DNA of 32,274 nucleotides, taken from assembly GCF_900580675.1 (NCBI RefSeq), contig NZ_UTBG01000196.1, positions 1 through 32,274 on the forward strand, written 5' to 3'. The notes under the pieces were generated by a model that searched no databases, was not told where the DNA came from, and saw only the letters and a list, made by a program, of their open reading frames with translations. A program made the position numbers and the translations under genes. Below, piece by piece: positions 23,825 to 31,927 of the stretch. Positions within the stretch are counted from its first letter, which is position 1. The number at the start of each line of letters is the position of its first letter. The stretch comes from Pseudomonas viridiflava (GTDB lineage: Bacteria; Pseudomonadota; Gammaproteobacteria; Pseudomonadales; Pseudomonadaceae).

Positions 23825-24802
23825 TCAGCCACCGTGCAGTTGCAGGACTTCAGTGGTAAGCCGGCGCGGTGAACGCGCGGCCCGGAAGTGGCTTTCCAGC
23901 GGCAGCCCCACGGCGATCATCATGATCAAACGCTCGCTGGCCGGGATGGCGCCGATGCTGCGGATCTTTTTTTCCACCGAATTGAGGATCGCCAGGTTCA
24001 GCGGGCAGGCGCCCAGGCCATTGGCGTGGCATGCCAGCAACAGGCCCATGGAAAACAGCGCGCCGTCGACATACAGCTGGTTGCGCTGGCCGGCGCCGCC
24101 CCAGGCGGTGACGTCCGAGGTGACCACAAACAGGTTGTCCACCGACTGGGCAAACCCGCGCGAGCCGCCCTGCAGGTCGAGCAGCTGCGCGATCACCGCG
24201 CGGTCCTGGTACACATGCACCCGCGACGACTGACGATTGCATTGCGACGGCGAGGTTTGCGCCAACTCCACCAGCGACGTCAGCAGGCGGCGGTCGATTT
24301 TGCCGGCCTGGAACATGCGGCAACTGGAGCGCGACTGCAGGAACGCCTTGGCGTCCAGCCCACCACCGCCCAGCCACGTCGCGGCGCGTTTGATACCGCC
24401 CGTGCCGGCAGTGCCGTCGCGCTTGAGGTGCTCGACGTAGGCTTCCAGGTTCACCACAAAATCATCACTCACCCCGAGTGTGCGATGCAGGTCGAGGTAA
24501 CCCTGGAAAGCGCCGAGGGTCATCTCCACAGGCAACGCCGAATACGTGCGGTCGTAGGCGTCGAGCATCTGGATGATGCCGTTGATCTTGTCCTTGCCGA
24601 ACAGCGGCTTGGGTTCCTTGAGGGACAGGCCCTTCTCCACCGTGTGGGTTTCGATAAGGATTTTGTAGAACAGCTTCTTGTTGCGGCTTTCCAGCGGCGA
24701 GTAACCGTTGTGGCGAATAAACGTGAGCATGTCGCGAAAGAACTCGCTGACGAAAAACATCAACTTCCATGCCTTATCCATCATGCGTTTCACCTGTTTC
24801 AT
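23825..24802 (-). CDS. Nitroreductase-like flavoprotein in the capsule operon
   Basis: The 325-residue protein has a C-terminal nitroreductase-like domain from about residue 150: FLQSRSSCRMFQ with the FMN-binding RSSxRxF-type motif, SPSQCNRQSSRVHVY, GALFSMGLLLACHANGLGACPLN, and ERLIMMIAVGLPLE. The N-terminal 150 residues are helical and include IETHTVEKGLSLKEPKPLFGKDK, seen in some polysaccharide-cluster flavoproteins. No such gene belongs to the classic colanic-acid set. The substrate is unknown. ATG 24802 overlaps the wcaF stop by 4 bp (ATGA), and the downstream glycosyltransferase starts one base after its own stop, so it is firmly embedded in the operon. Confidence 0.8.
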   Translation of the reverse strand: MKQVKRMMDKAWKLMFFVSEFFRDMLTFIRHNGYSPLESRNKKLFYKILIETHTVEKGLSLKEPKPLFGKDKINGIIQMLDAYDRTYSALPVEMTLGAFQGYLDLHRTLGVSDDFVVNLEAYVEHLKRDGTAGTGGIKRAATWLGGGGLDAKAFLQSRSSCRMFQAGKIDRRLLTSLVELAQTSPSQCNRQSSRVHVYQDRAVIAQLLDLQGGSRGFAQSVDNLFVVTSDVTAWGGAGQRNQLYVDGALFSMGLLLACHANGLGACPLNLAILNSVEKKIRSIGAIPASERLIMMIAVGLPLESHFRAARSPRRLTTEVLQLHGG

Positions 24803-25350
24803 AATGCGATGTCTCTCGTTTTGAGGGGGCGGCACGGCGCTCCGACACAAATCATCCAGGCCGGCAGGCTGGAAATGACCACCGAACGCGCGCCGACCAC
24901 GCAGCCCTCCTCCAGCACGCAGCCGGGGTGGACAAAGGCTTCGGCGGCGACCCACACGTGGTCCTTGATCACAATCTCGCGGGTCACCAGCGGCCGCAGC
25001 AGGCTGCGCGTGTCATGGGTGCCCGTGCACAGGAACGAGCGCTGGCTGACGGTGACTTTGGAGCCCAGAGTGATCCTGGCCATGGCGTACACGTCGACGC
25101 CGTCGGCGATGGCGGTGTAGTCGCCGACCTCGAGGTTCCACGGTGCCCAGATGCTGCAGGTGGGCGCGATGCGGCAGCCCACGCCGACCTTGGCGCCAAA
25201 GCAGCGCAGCAGCCAGCACCGCCAGCCGTGCAGCATCCAGCGCGGGGTGGGGCGAAACAGCAGTTGGTAAACGATGCCCCACAGCAGGCGGCGCGCCTTG
25301 TCGCTGCGCGGCAAGGTGTCGACATACTTGAGTTGCGCGAAGTCGCTCAT
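24799..25350 (-). CDS. wcaF: WcaF-like polysaccharide O-acetyltransferase
   Basis: The 183-residue product is a left-handed beta-helix acyltransferase: hexapeptide repeats run through GAKVGVGCRIAPTCSIWAPWNLEVGDYTAIADGVDVY and again through IVIKDHVWVAAEAFVHPGCVLEEGCVVGARSVV. The catalytic His sits in FLCTGTHDTRS, as in the WcaF/NodL group. It would transfer acetyl groups from acetyl-CoA to a sugar of the repeat unit. It overlaps both neighbours by 4 bp (ATGA). The acceptor sugar is unknown; WcaF in colanic acid is thought to acetylate fucose. Confidence 0.88.
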   Translation of the reverse strand: MSDFAQLKYVDTLPRSDKARRLLWGIVYQLLFRPTPRWMLHGWRCWLLRCFGAKVGVGCRIAPTCSIWAPWNLEVGDYTAIADGVDVYAMARITLGSKVTVSQRSFLCTGTHDTRSLLRPLVTREIVIKDHVWVAAEAFVHPGCVLEEGCVVGARSVVISSLPAWMICVGAPCRPLKTRDIAL

Positions 25351-26510
25351 GGCTTGAGCGCCGCCAGTTGTTCGAGCAAGTAGCGCTCCCCCACCTGCTG
25401 CAACGCCTGGCGCCGGGCGCGCACGGCCACCCAGTCGATAGGCGCGGCAATCAGCGCCTGCACCTGATCAGCGTCGTCCGCCGGCAGGAAGCGTTGCGAC
25501 AACTCCAGTTTCTCCAGCAGGTTGCGCACGCGGGCGTTCAGCGAGGCCTTGGTGCCCGGCAAGCCCACGGCGATAAACGGCTTTTCGAAAATGATCGCGA
25601 ACACCGTGGCATGAAAGGAATTGGTCACCACGTAGGCGCTGTCCTTGAGCAACTTGAGCCAGTCCTGCGGGCCCACCTGCACGGTTTCGCCAATTTGTCG
25701 CCAGCGCCGGTGCGCGTTGTACGGCGAAACAATCGACCCGGCCACACATACGGACAGCGCTTGAGCCACTTCACGCACGCCCACACCGGTGCGCAACGCG
25801 TAGCAGAACACGTGGCCGGTGCGGGTCTGGGTCGCCGTGGCCAGCAGTGCCGAATAGTCGCGGTGCAACAGCGTCGGGTCGGGCACGCACTGCGCCGCCA
25901 GCCCCGCAACCTGCTGCACGATGCCCACCCCGCTCTCCTCGCGCACACTGATCGCCGACAGCTGCTTGAGCAGGCCCTCGGCCTGGGCGTGGTACTCGGG
26001 CTCCAGGTATTCCTTGCCGAAACTGGCAGCGTAGGAGATCCGCCGAATCGTCTTGTCGCAGTCAAATGCCAGGAAATACGCGGGGTCCAGGCCGGTCTGA
26101 CCTGAGGGGTTCCAAATCTGGTCGCTGCCCGCTACCAGCAACTGCTGGCCGGCGACAGCCTGGTTGAGTTGGTCGGCACGGGCATAACGCGGCTCCTGGA
26201 TATTCAGGAAGCGCGCCTTGAACGCCTGGAACTGCCGCGACTGCGCGTTCGGCCCCAGCACCTGGGTCTTCAGGGCCAGGGCCTTGAGGTACAGGGCCTT
26301 GAGGTTGGCCTTGAGCTGGCGCGGGTTGAACAGTTGCCGCAGCTCGCTGCCATCCTCCACGTAGGCCGGGTGGTAGTTGATCAGGCTCACCTGCAAACCC
26401 TGCTGCTGCAACCAGCGCTGCAACGCATAGGCTTGCAGTACGGCGCCGAAGTTCTCGCTGAAATGGTAAGTCAGTATCCCGGCCCTGACGGGGCGTGCCG
26501 ATGCGCTCAT
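25347..26510 (-). CDS. Polysaccharide pyruvyl transferase family protein
   Basis: The 387-residue protein belongs to the polysaccharide pyruvyl transferase family (CsaB/WcaK-like fold). Seen motifs are ILTYHFSENFGAVLQAYALQ near the start, VAGSDQIWNPSG, ISYAASFGKEYL and VTNSFHATVFAIIFEKPF, all typical of the subgroup found in capsule loci. It would add a pyruvate ketal from phosphoenolpyruvate to a sugar, giving the polymer a negative charge. ATG 26510 overlaps the wzy stop by 4 bp; the upstream open frame to 26597 lies within wzy. It occupies the position of a WcaK counterpart, but the sequence is not specific enough for that symbol. Confidence 0.87.
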   Translation of the reverse strand: MSASARPVRAGILTYHFSENFGAVLQAYALQRWLQQQGLQVSLINYHPAYVEDGSELRQLFNPRQLKANLKALYLKALALKTQVLGPNAQSRQFQAFKARFLNIQEPRYARADQLNQAVAGQQLLVAGSDQIWNPSGQTGLDPAYFLAFDCDKTIRRISYAASFGKEYLEPEYHAQAEGLLKQLSAISVREESGVGIVQQVAGLAAQCVPDPTLLHRDYSALLATATQTRTGHVFCYALRTGVGVREVAQALSVCVAGSIVSPYNAHRRWRQIGETVQVGPQDWLKLLKDSAYVVTNSFHATVFAIIFEKPFIAVGLPGTKASLNARVRNLLEKLELSQRFLPADDADQVQALIAAPIDWVAVRARRQALQQVGERYLLEQLAALKP

Positions 26511-27682
26511 GATCCAGCCTGTCTTGATAAATAGTGAGGGAAAACGGTTTGGCGGGCAGGCGCGGTTTTGGTGAGCAGGCCGATGAACATCGACCACACC
26601 AGCAAATAGCTGCCATCAAAGGTGGTGAAAAACTGGTAGCTGGTCTTGAACGAAAAAATCAGCAGGATCGCGATAACCGCCAGCGACACAGGGCTGCGCG
26701 GCAAGCCGCTGAACAGCAGGCCAAACAACGCCACACCGACCACGCCCAGCTTGGCGATCACGCCCCAGTAGCCATTCTCGATATCGAACTTGGAATTTTC
26801 GAACCAGCGCTCGTCATTGGTCGGCACGCCGGGGGTCAACTGCTTGGCCAGGCCATTGCCGAGAAACACCGTGGCCGGGTTTTCCAAAAACGACGACTTG
26901 GCATGGGAAATCTCGAAGGCTCGGGTCACGTCCTCGCCCTTTTCCTCGAACAGGTAAGTGGCGAAGCGCGAAACCGCCAGGGGGCTGGCATAGAAAGTCA
27001 GCGTGCCCAGCGCGCCGATGGCGACCACCAGCACCGCCAGCGACTTGAGCTTGCGCTGGGTAATGGCCGACAACAGGATCATCACCGCCATTGCCGCGAG
27101 GATCGTCTTGGAGCCTGCCGCCAGCAGCGTAACTGCCAGGATCAGCATCAAGCCGATCTTGCGCTGGCAGCAGGCGTAGAAAAACAGCAACACCGCCGAG
27201 CTGGTGGGGAACAACATGATCCGCCCCACTTCATCGCTGGACTTGGAGGCCGCGTTGGTCAGGTCGATTCCGACGCCGTACAGGCTGACTTGCAGCAACT
27301 GCCCGAGGGCAAAGATATAGATGACCCGTTCGATGATGCGGCGGTAGTTGAAACTGTGGGCACGGGCGATCTTTTCAACATTCGCCAGCACATAGCTGTA
27401 TCCGGCCAGCAGCAGCACAAAATAGAAAAACGGAATGCCCGAACGCAGGAACTGGTACAGCGAAATTTTCGCGCCGCTGCTCATCAGTACCTGCAGCACA
27501 CTCGACGCAATCACCAGCGCCAGCAATGGCCCGGCCCGCATAAACCCGCGCGCCGCATACAGCACAAACGGCAGCAACAGCAGCAGCGCCAATGGCTGCG
27601 ACAGGTTGTTGCTGAGCGCCAGGGGCAAGGCGAAAAACGTCAGCGGCAAGTACAGTGTGAGGCGCGCCTGGGACAGCATCAT
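26507..27682 (-). CDS. wzy: Wzy-type polysaccharide polymerase (O-antigen polymerase-like membrane protein)
   Basis: The 391-residue product is strongly hydrophobic with roughly ten to twelve membrane segments. It has a large polar loop in the last third (about residues 270-310: SHAKSSFLENPATVFLGNGLAKQ..., NGYWGVIAKLGVVG), the usual plan of Wzy polymerases. Such enzymes join lipid-linked repeat units in the periplasm. Sequence conservation in this family is low, so the call rests on topology and on position next to wzx and wzc. ATG 27682 overlaps the stop of the preceding frame by 4 bp (ATGA). Confidence 0.75.
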   Translation of the reverse strand: MMLSQARLTLYLPLTFFALPLALSNNLSQPLALLLLLPFVLYAARGFMRAGPLLALVIASSVLQVLMSSGAKISLYQFLRSGIPFFYFVLLLAGYSYVLANVEKIARAHSFNYRRIIERVIYIFALGQLLQVSLYGVGIDLTNAASKSSDEVGRIMLFPTSSAVLLFFYACCQRKIGLMLILAVTLLAAGSKTILAAMAVMILLSAITQRKLKSLAVLVVAIGALGTLTFYASPLAVSRFATYLFEEKGEDVTRAFEISHAKSSFLENPATVFLGNGLAKQLTPGVPTNDERWFENSKFDIENGYWGVIAKLGVVGVALFGLLFSGLPRSPVSLAVIAILLIFSFKTSYQFFTTFDGSYLLVWSMFIGLLTKTAPARQTVFPHYLSRQAGS

Positions 27683-27930
27683 GGGCCGACCTCCACCACG
27701 CGAATCAGCCGCAGGTACACCAGCACCACCAGCTCCGGCAATGACAACAGCAGCGACGCGCCCAGCAGCGGGTCGATGTGCTCCTTGCACGCCAGCCACG
27801 CCAGCAGGGCCGCCAGGCTGCTCAAGGCATAGATCAGCGAGGTGGCGGTGTGGCGGTTGGTGGAAATCAGCATCGCCGCCAGGATGAACCAGGCCACGTT
27901 CAAAATCGTATGAGAGCCGATCAGCGCCAA
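27679..27930 (-). pseudogene. C-terminal part of the wzx flippase, out of frame
   Basis: This 83-codon frame (from TTG 27930) contains about two to three hydrophobic segments (TILNVAWFILAAML, ATSLIYALSSLAALLAWLAC, GASLLLSLPELVVLVYL). It begins where the wzx frame ends, in the -1 phase, and has no ribosome-binding site. Joined to the 356-residue wzx frame it gives about 437 residues, the normal size of a flippase, and supplies the final membrane helices. It is therefore best read as the tail of wzx and not as a separate gene. Its stop overlaps the wzy start, as expected for the true end of the upstream gene. Confidence 0.75.
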
Positions 27931-28991
27931 GACAGGCGATCAACCTGCACCAGGCCGTGGCTCCAGAGCAGGATGATTTGCGGCCCGGCCCAGATCCCGG
28001 CGGCATACACCAGCACGCACAGGCCCAGCACCAGGGTGCTGGCGCGCTGGGTAAAGCGCCGCGCCTGCTCGAACTCGCCACGCCCCGCCAGCCGCGAGAT
28101 TTCCGGCGTCAGGGCATTGCTGCAGGTGATGCCCAGCTGGATGATCAGCCGCATCAGGGTGCGCGCCATGGTGTAACCGACCACCACCGCCGGGCCGGCG
28201 ATCTGGTTGAGCACCTGCAAACCGCCCTGAAGGGTGATCGCCTGCGCCAGCGGGATCGCCGCGCTGCCCACTGCGGGCTTCCAGATACCGCGAAACTCGG
28301 CCCAGGACGCCGACGCCAGCCCCAGCAACGGCCAGGGTGAAATGCGCCGCACAAACAGCGTCACCAGTACCAGAAACAGCACCTGGCTGAAAAACATACC
28401 CTGGGCCAATTGCAGCTCCGAGCCGCCGAGCAGCAGCACAGTGATGGACAGCAGGATATCCAGGGTCCGCCGGTTAGCCATGATGAAGACCCCGCCGACG
28501 GTACGGTCGATGGTGCGAAACCACGCGTCGATCGGCCCACCCAGCAAACGGGTGCACAGGTAGCCGGACATGAACACCACCACCAGGCTGGCCTGGTCGG
28601 GCGTCAGGCTCTTGAGCCCCAGCAGCGCCACCCAGTCGAGCCACTGGCCCAGGGTCAGGGCGAATAGCACGACCAGCGCGACCACCGCCAGGGTGAAGGC
28701 CAACGCCGTTTGCACACTGCGGCGCGCGCCGGGCACGTCGCCCTGGCTGGCGCGCAAGGTCGCACTGGTGGCAGAGGCCTGGGCCACGCCCAGGTCGAGC
28801 AGGCTGAGCAGCGACGGAATACCGGTGAGCACCAGCCAATCCGCGTAACGTCCCGTGCCCCAGGCTTGCAGGAAAAACGGTACCAGCACCAGTTGCGCCG
28901 CCAGCGTCACAAGCTGCGTGTAGCCATAGCTGAGCACATTGAGGCGAAAACGACGCGCCAACGATCGAGGCATTTCAAGCACCTTGTCCAT
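27921..28991 (-). CDS. wzx: Wzx flippase (MOP family), frameshifted near its C-terminus
   Basis: The 356-residue frame has about ten membrane helices and the polysaccharide flippase pattern: RFRLNVLSYGYTQLVTLAAQLVLVPFFLQAWG, LVLTGIPSLLSLLDLGVAQASATSAT, and AGPAVVVGYTMARTLMRLIIQLG. It would flip the undecaprenyl-linked repeat unit across the inner membrane. It ends early at a TGA (27921-27923); the missing tail continues in the -1 phase from about 27930. Adding one base near CGCCTGTC would restore the frame (for example reading DRLLLALIG). This is either a true mutation that would disable the capsule or a one-base sequence error. ATG 28991 lies 6 bp after the wzc stop. Confidence 0.82.
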   Translation of the reverse strand: MDKVLEMPRSLARRFRLNVLSYGYTQLVTLAAQLVLVPFFLQAWGTGRYADWLVLTGIPSLLSLLDLGVAQASATSATLRASQGDVPGARRSVQTALAFTLAVVALVVLFALTLGQWLDWVALLGLKSLTPDQASLVVVFMSGYLCTRLLGGPIDAWFRTIDRTVGGVFIMANRRTLDILLSITVLLLGGSELQLAQGMFFSQVLFLVLVTLFVRRISPWPLLGLASASWAEFRGIWKPAVGSAAIPLAQAITLQGGLQVLNQIAGPAVVVGYTMARTLMRLIIQLGITCSNALTPEISRLAGRGEFEQARRFTQRASTLVLGLCVLVYAAGIWAGPQIILLWSHGLVQVDRLSWR

Positions 28992-28997
28992 AGGGCA

Positions 28998-31217
28998 TCA
29001 GGCCTTGTCGGATTGGTAGGCGTAGCTGTAATAGCCATAGTCGCCATAGCCGTAGCTGGCGGAACGACGCTTCTGCACGCCATTGAAAATCGCGCCCTTG
29101 AGTTCAATGCCGTTCTGATAAAAGCGGCGCAGGGTCAGCTCGATTTCCTTCGCCGAGTTCACACCAAAACGCGTGACCAACAGGCTGGTGCCGGCCTGGC
29201 GCCCGACAATCGCGGCGTCTGTCACGGCCAGCAACGGCGGGGTGTCGATGATCACCAGGTCGTAGCGCTCGCTGACTTCGGCCAGCAGCGCGGCGAAATT
29301 GGGGTGCATCAGCAGTTCCGACGGGTTCGGCGGGATCTGCCCGCGCCCGATGAAGTCGAAGCGCTCCACCGCCGTCGGATGAATCGCCTCCTGCAAGTCG
29401 CAGCGTTTGGCCAGCAGGTCGGACAAGCCCGCCTCCACAGCCTTGCCGAGCATTTTGTGCAAGTAGCCTTTGCGCATGTCCGCGTCGATCAGCAGCACGC
29501 GCTGACCCGATTGCGCGACGATCGCCGCCAGGTTGGCCGAGACAAAGGTCTTGCCCACCTCGGGGCTCGGGCCGGTGATCATCAGTCGGTTGTTCTTGGA
29601 CTCGAGCATGGCGAAATGCAGGCTGGTGCGCAGGCTGCGCATGGCCTCCATCACCAGGTCGCTGGGGTGGTTGATCGCCAGCAACGTCGGCGCCGTCGAG
29701 CGGGATTTCGAGGCGTTGGTTTCCTCGGCCTTTTGCAACAGGCTGAAGGGAATCGACGCGTACACCGGCAGACCGAGCTTCTCGATGTCATCCGGGCTTT
29801 CGAGGCCACGGTTGAGCAAGCTGCGCACCAGCACCAGGCCGACCGAGAGCATGCCGCCGAGCAGCATTGCCAGCAGCACCACGATCACCTTGCGCGGCTC
29901 CACGGGTTTGCTCAGGTTGGCGTCGGCGCTGTCGATCAGGCGCACGTTGCCCACCGTGCCGGCACGCATCACGTCCAGCTCCTGGGAACGGTTGAGCAAC
30001 TGGGTATAGATCTCCGTGCCGACCTGTACATCACGTGTGAGGCTGAGCAATTCCTGTTGGGTGCTGGGCAAGCCTTCAACGCGTTTGGTCATCTGCGCCT
30101 GCTTGGCGTTGAGTTCAGCCAGCTTGGCGATCAAGGCGCGGTAGGCCGGGTGCTGCGGGGTGAACTTGCGGTCCATCTCAGCCTGTTGCAGCTTGAGCTC
30201 GGAGATGCCGGTGTCCAGGGCCACCACCTGGTCGAGCACGGCCTTGGCTTCCAGGCTGATATCGATGGATTTGCTGCGGGTCTGGAAGCGGTTCAACGCG
30301 TTCTCGGCCTTTTCCAGATCACGGCGCACCTGGGGCAACTGATCATTGAGGAACGACAGGCTTTGCGCCGCCTCGGCCGAAGTGCGGTCGACGTTCTGCT
30401 TTACATACAGGCTAGAGATTTCCTTCAGGGTGCGCACCGCCAGCGCCGGCCGCGTGCTCTCCAGGGACAGGCTGATGATCCCCGACTCCTTGCCGCGCTC
30501 GATCACGGTAAGCAAGTCCTGGTAATCGGCCACCGCATCCAGGCGCGGTTTGCGCACGACCTTGAAATGCGCACCGGGGTTGGCCCGCAGTTCTTTGACC
30601 AACACCTCTACCCCATCGGCGGCAAATGCTTCACCGACACGGCCGGCGGCGATCTGCTGGCCGTCCTCATCAAACAAGGTATAGGCCTGCCCCTCACCCG
30701 CCACCAGCACCAGGGTGGTGCCAAGCAGCCCGGCAGGCAGGTTCAAGGTGCCCAGCGTCAGGCGCTCGCCACCCGCCGAGTAGCGACTGAAACCGAACAA
30801 AGGGGGCGCGATATCGCCCGGCTGCTCCGGCGCATAACGCCGCGCGAGGAAGCCGCCGATCAAGGGGAAATGCTGGGGTGTAATAGTGATATCCAGCGCC
30901 AGGGTATCGACGGTCTTGCCAATAATGGTGCGCGACTTGATCAGTTCGATCTCGGTCACCGCGGGCGATTCCTTGCCCAGCAGGCTGCTGACATCGGAAA
31001 ACCCGAGCATGTCGTTCTTCTTCGGTTCCACCTGAATCAGCGCGTTCGCCTGATACACCGGCGCCGCCAGGATCGCGTAGGCCGCGCCGATCAACATGCA
31101 GCTGGAGGTGATCCCAGCGATCAGCCATTTGTGATCGATCAGGGTGCCGAGCATGGCGAGCACATCGATCTCGTCACGGTGGGGGCTATCCGGGGAAGCG
31201 TTCTGGGGTGAATACAT
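28998..31217 (-). CDS. wzc: Wzc-type tyrosine autokinase / polysaccharide co-polymerase
   Basis: The product (739 residues) controls chain length and export with the Wza channel. It has an N-terminal Wzz-like domain between two membrane helices (about 25-50 and 425-445), a long coiled region, and a cytoplasmic BY-kinase domain with Walker A TGPSPEVGKTF (about residue 546), Walker A' VLLIDADMRKG and Walker B LVIIDTPP. The C-terminal cluster SYGYGDYGYYSYAY offers seven tyrosines for autophosphorylation. ATG 31217 matches the family start; an ATG at 31244 would add nine residues. Neither has a good ribosome-binding site. Two short pieces of this gene recur, inverted, at the right end of the window. 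Confidence 0.93.
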   Translation of the reverse strand: MYSPQNASPDSPHRDEIDVLAMLGTLIDHKWLIAGITSSCMLIGAAYAILAAPVYQANALIQVEPKKNDMLGFSDVSSLLGKESPAVTEIELIKSRTIIGKTVDTLALDITITPQHFPLIGGFLARRYAPEQPGDIAPPLFGFSRYSAGGERLTLGTLNLPAGLLGTTLVLVAGEGQAYTLFDEDGQQIAAGRVGEAFAADGVEVLVKELRANPGAHFKVVRKPRLDAVADYQDLLTVIERGKESGIISLSLESTRPALAVRTLKEISSLYVKQNVDRTSAEAAQSLSFLNDQLPQVRRDLEKAENALNRFQTRSKSIDISLEAKAVLDQVVALDTGISELKLQQAEMDRKFTPQHPAYRALIAKLAELNAKQAQMTKRVEGLPSTQQELLSLTRDVQVGTEIYTQLLNRSQELDVMRAGTVGNVRLIDSADANLSKPVEPRKVIVVLLAMLLGGMLSVGLVLVRSLLNRGLESPDDIEKLGLPVYASIPFSLLQKAEETNASKSRSTAPTLLAINHPSDLVMEAMRSLRTSLHFAMLESKNNRLMITGPSPEVGKTFVSANLAAIVAQSGQRVLLIDADMRKGYLHKMLGKAVEAGLSDLLAKRCDLQEAIHPTAVERFDFIGRGQIPPNPSELLMHPNFAALLAEVSERYDLVIIDTPPLLAVTDAAIVGRQAGTSLLVTRFGVNSAKEIELTLRRFYQNGIELKGAIFNGVQKRRSASYGYGDYGYYSYAYQSDKA

Positions 31218-31258
31218 AAATCGCGTCTTCGTCCTTGCAATCATTTAAAGGGGGAGCG

Positions 31259-31699
31259 TCAGCGCGCCAGGCGCTGGGCCCAGGCCTGCGCGGCCTGTTC
31301 GATCAATGCGTAGGCCTGCACGAAGGCAGGCTTGCCCTGGCGATAGGGGTCGGTGATCTCGCGGTCGTGCTGCCACTTGCCGAGCAGGAACACCTTGCCC
31401 CTGGCCTCGGGCGCAAGCTTGAGCACGCCTTCGATGTGCCGCTGCTCCATCACCAGGATCAGGTCGGCTTCACTCACGGCGTCGGCGTCAAGTTGCCGCG
31501 CCTTGTGCGCCTGGGGCATATGCCCGTGTTCCTGCAGCACCTGCCCTGCCGTCGGTTCCAGCGGATGATCGCGCAAGGCTGCCAGGCCGGCCGAACTCAC
31601 CTCGATCCCGTAGGGCACCAGCGCGGCGCCCAGCAAGTGTTCCGCCGTCGGGCTGCGGCAAATGTTGCCGATGCACACGATCAATATCTTTTTGAACAA
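31259..31699 (-). CDS. wzb: Low-molecular-weight protein-tyrosine phosphatase (Wzb)
   Basis: The 146-residue phosphatase has the active-site loop C9-IGNIC-R15-S and the general-acid Asp in TDPYRQG. It dephosphorylates the Wzc tyrosine cluster, a cycle needed for capsule export. I chose the TTG at 31699 as start because GGGAGG lies six bases upstream and the protein then begins like E. coli Wzb (147 residues); the open frame runs to 31723. It is the first gene of the minus-strand operon and is followed by wzc. Confidence 0.92.
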   Translation of the reverse strand: MFKKILIVCIGNICRSPTAEHLLGAALVPYGIEVSSAGLAALRDHPLEPTAGQVLQEHGHMPQAHKARQLDADAVSEADLILVMEQRHIEGVLKLAPEARGKVFLLGKWQHDREITDPYRQGKPAFVQAYALIEQAAQAWAQRLAR

Positions 31700-31927
31700 G
31701 GCAACCTCCCACGCACCGCACACTTATTCTTCGGCAAAAGGGACGACCTTATTTAAGCCAGCAACTAACGACCCGTTGATTATGACCACAGCCAGTAAAC
31801 ATCGACTATCTATCGCGCAAGACAAAAAATAACAACGCGCGGAATAACCGACTAAAAATAACATTCCAGTACTTTTTCACTTGCGCATAATAAAGTGCCG
31901 CCTTAACGCACTAGCGAAGGGACGGCC
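31700..31927. promoter_or_regulatory. Divergent control region between the capsule operon and the PMM-like gene
   Basis: This 228-bp A+T-rich gap must hold the main promoter of the wzb-yjbH operon and the promoter of the rightward small gene. CATAAT (about 31886-31891) is a possible -10 box for the rightward gene, but no matching -35 is convincing. I see no enterobacterial JUMPstart/ops element. Confidence 0.4.

Noticed and set aside
27679..27930. Independent 83-residue membrane protein between wzx and wzy
   Set aside because: It starts with TTG without a ribosome-binding site, begins exactly at the end of a short wzx frame and completes the flippase to normal length.
28710..31211. 833-codon plus-strand open frame opposite wzx and wzc
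   Set aside because: It is antisense to the well-supported wzc and wzx. Its product is a His/Gln/Arg-rich sequence without domains, as produced by GC-rich antisense frames.
31700..31927. JUMPstart/ops element for RfaH-type antitermination upstream of wzb
   Set aside because: I looked for GGCGGTAG on both strands in the leader and did not find it.
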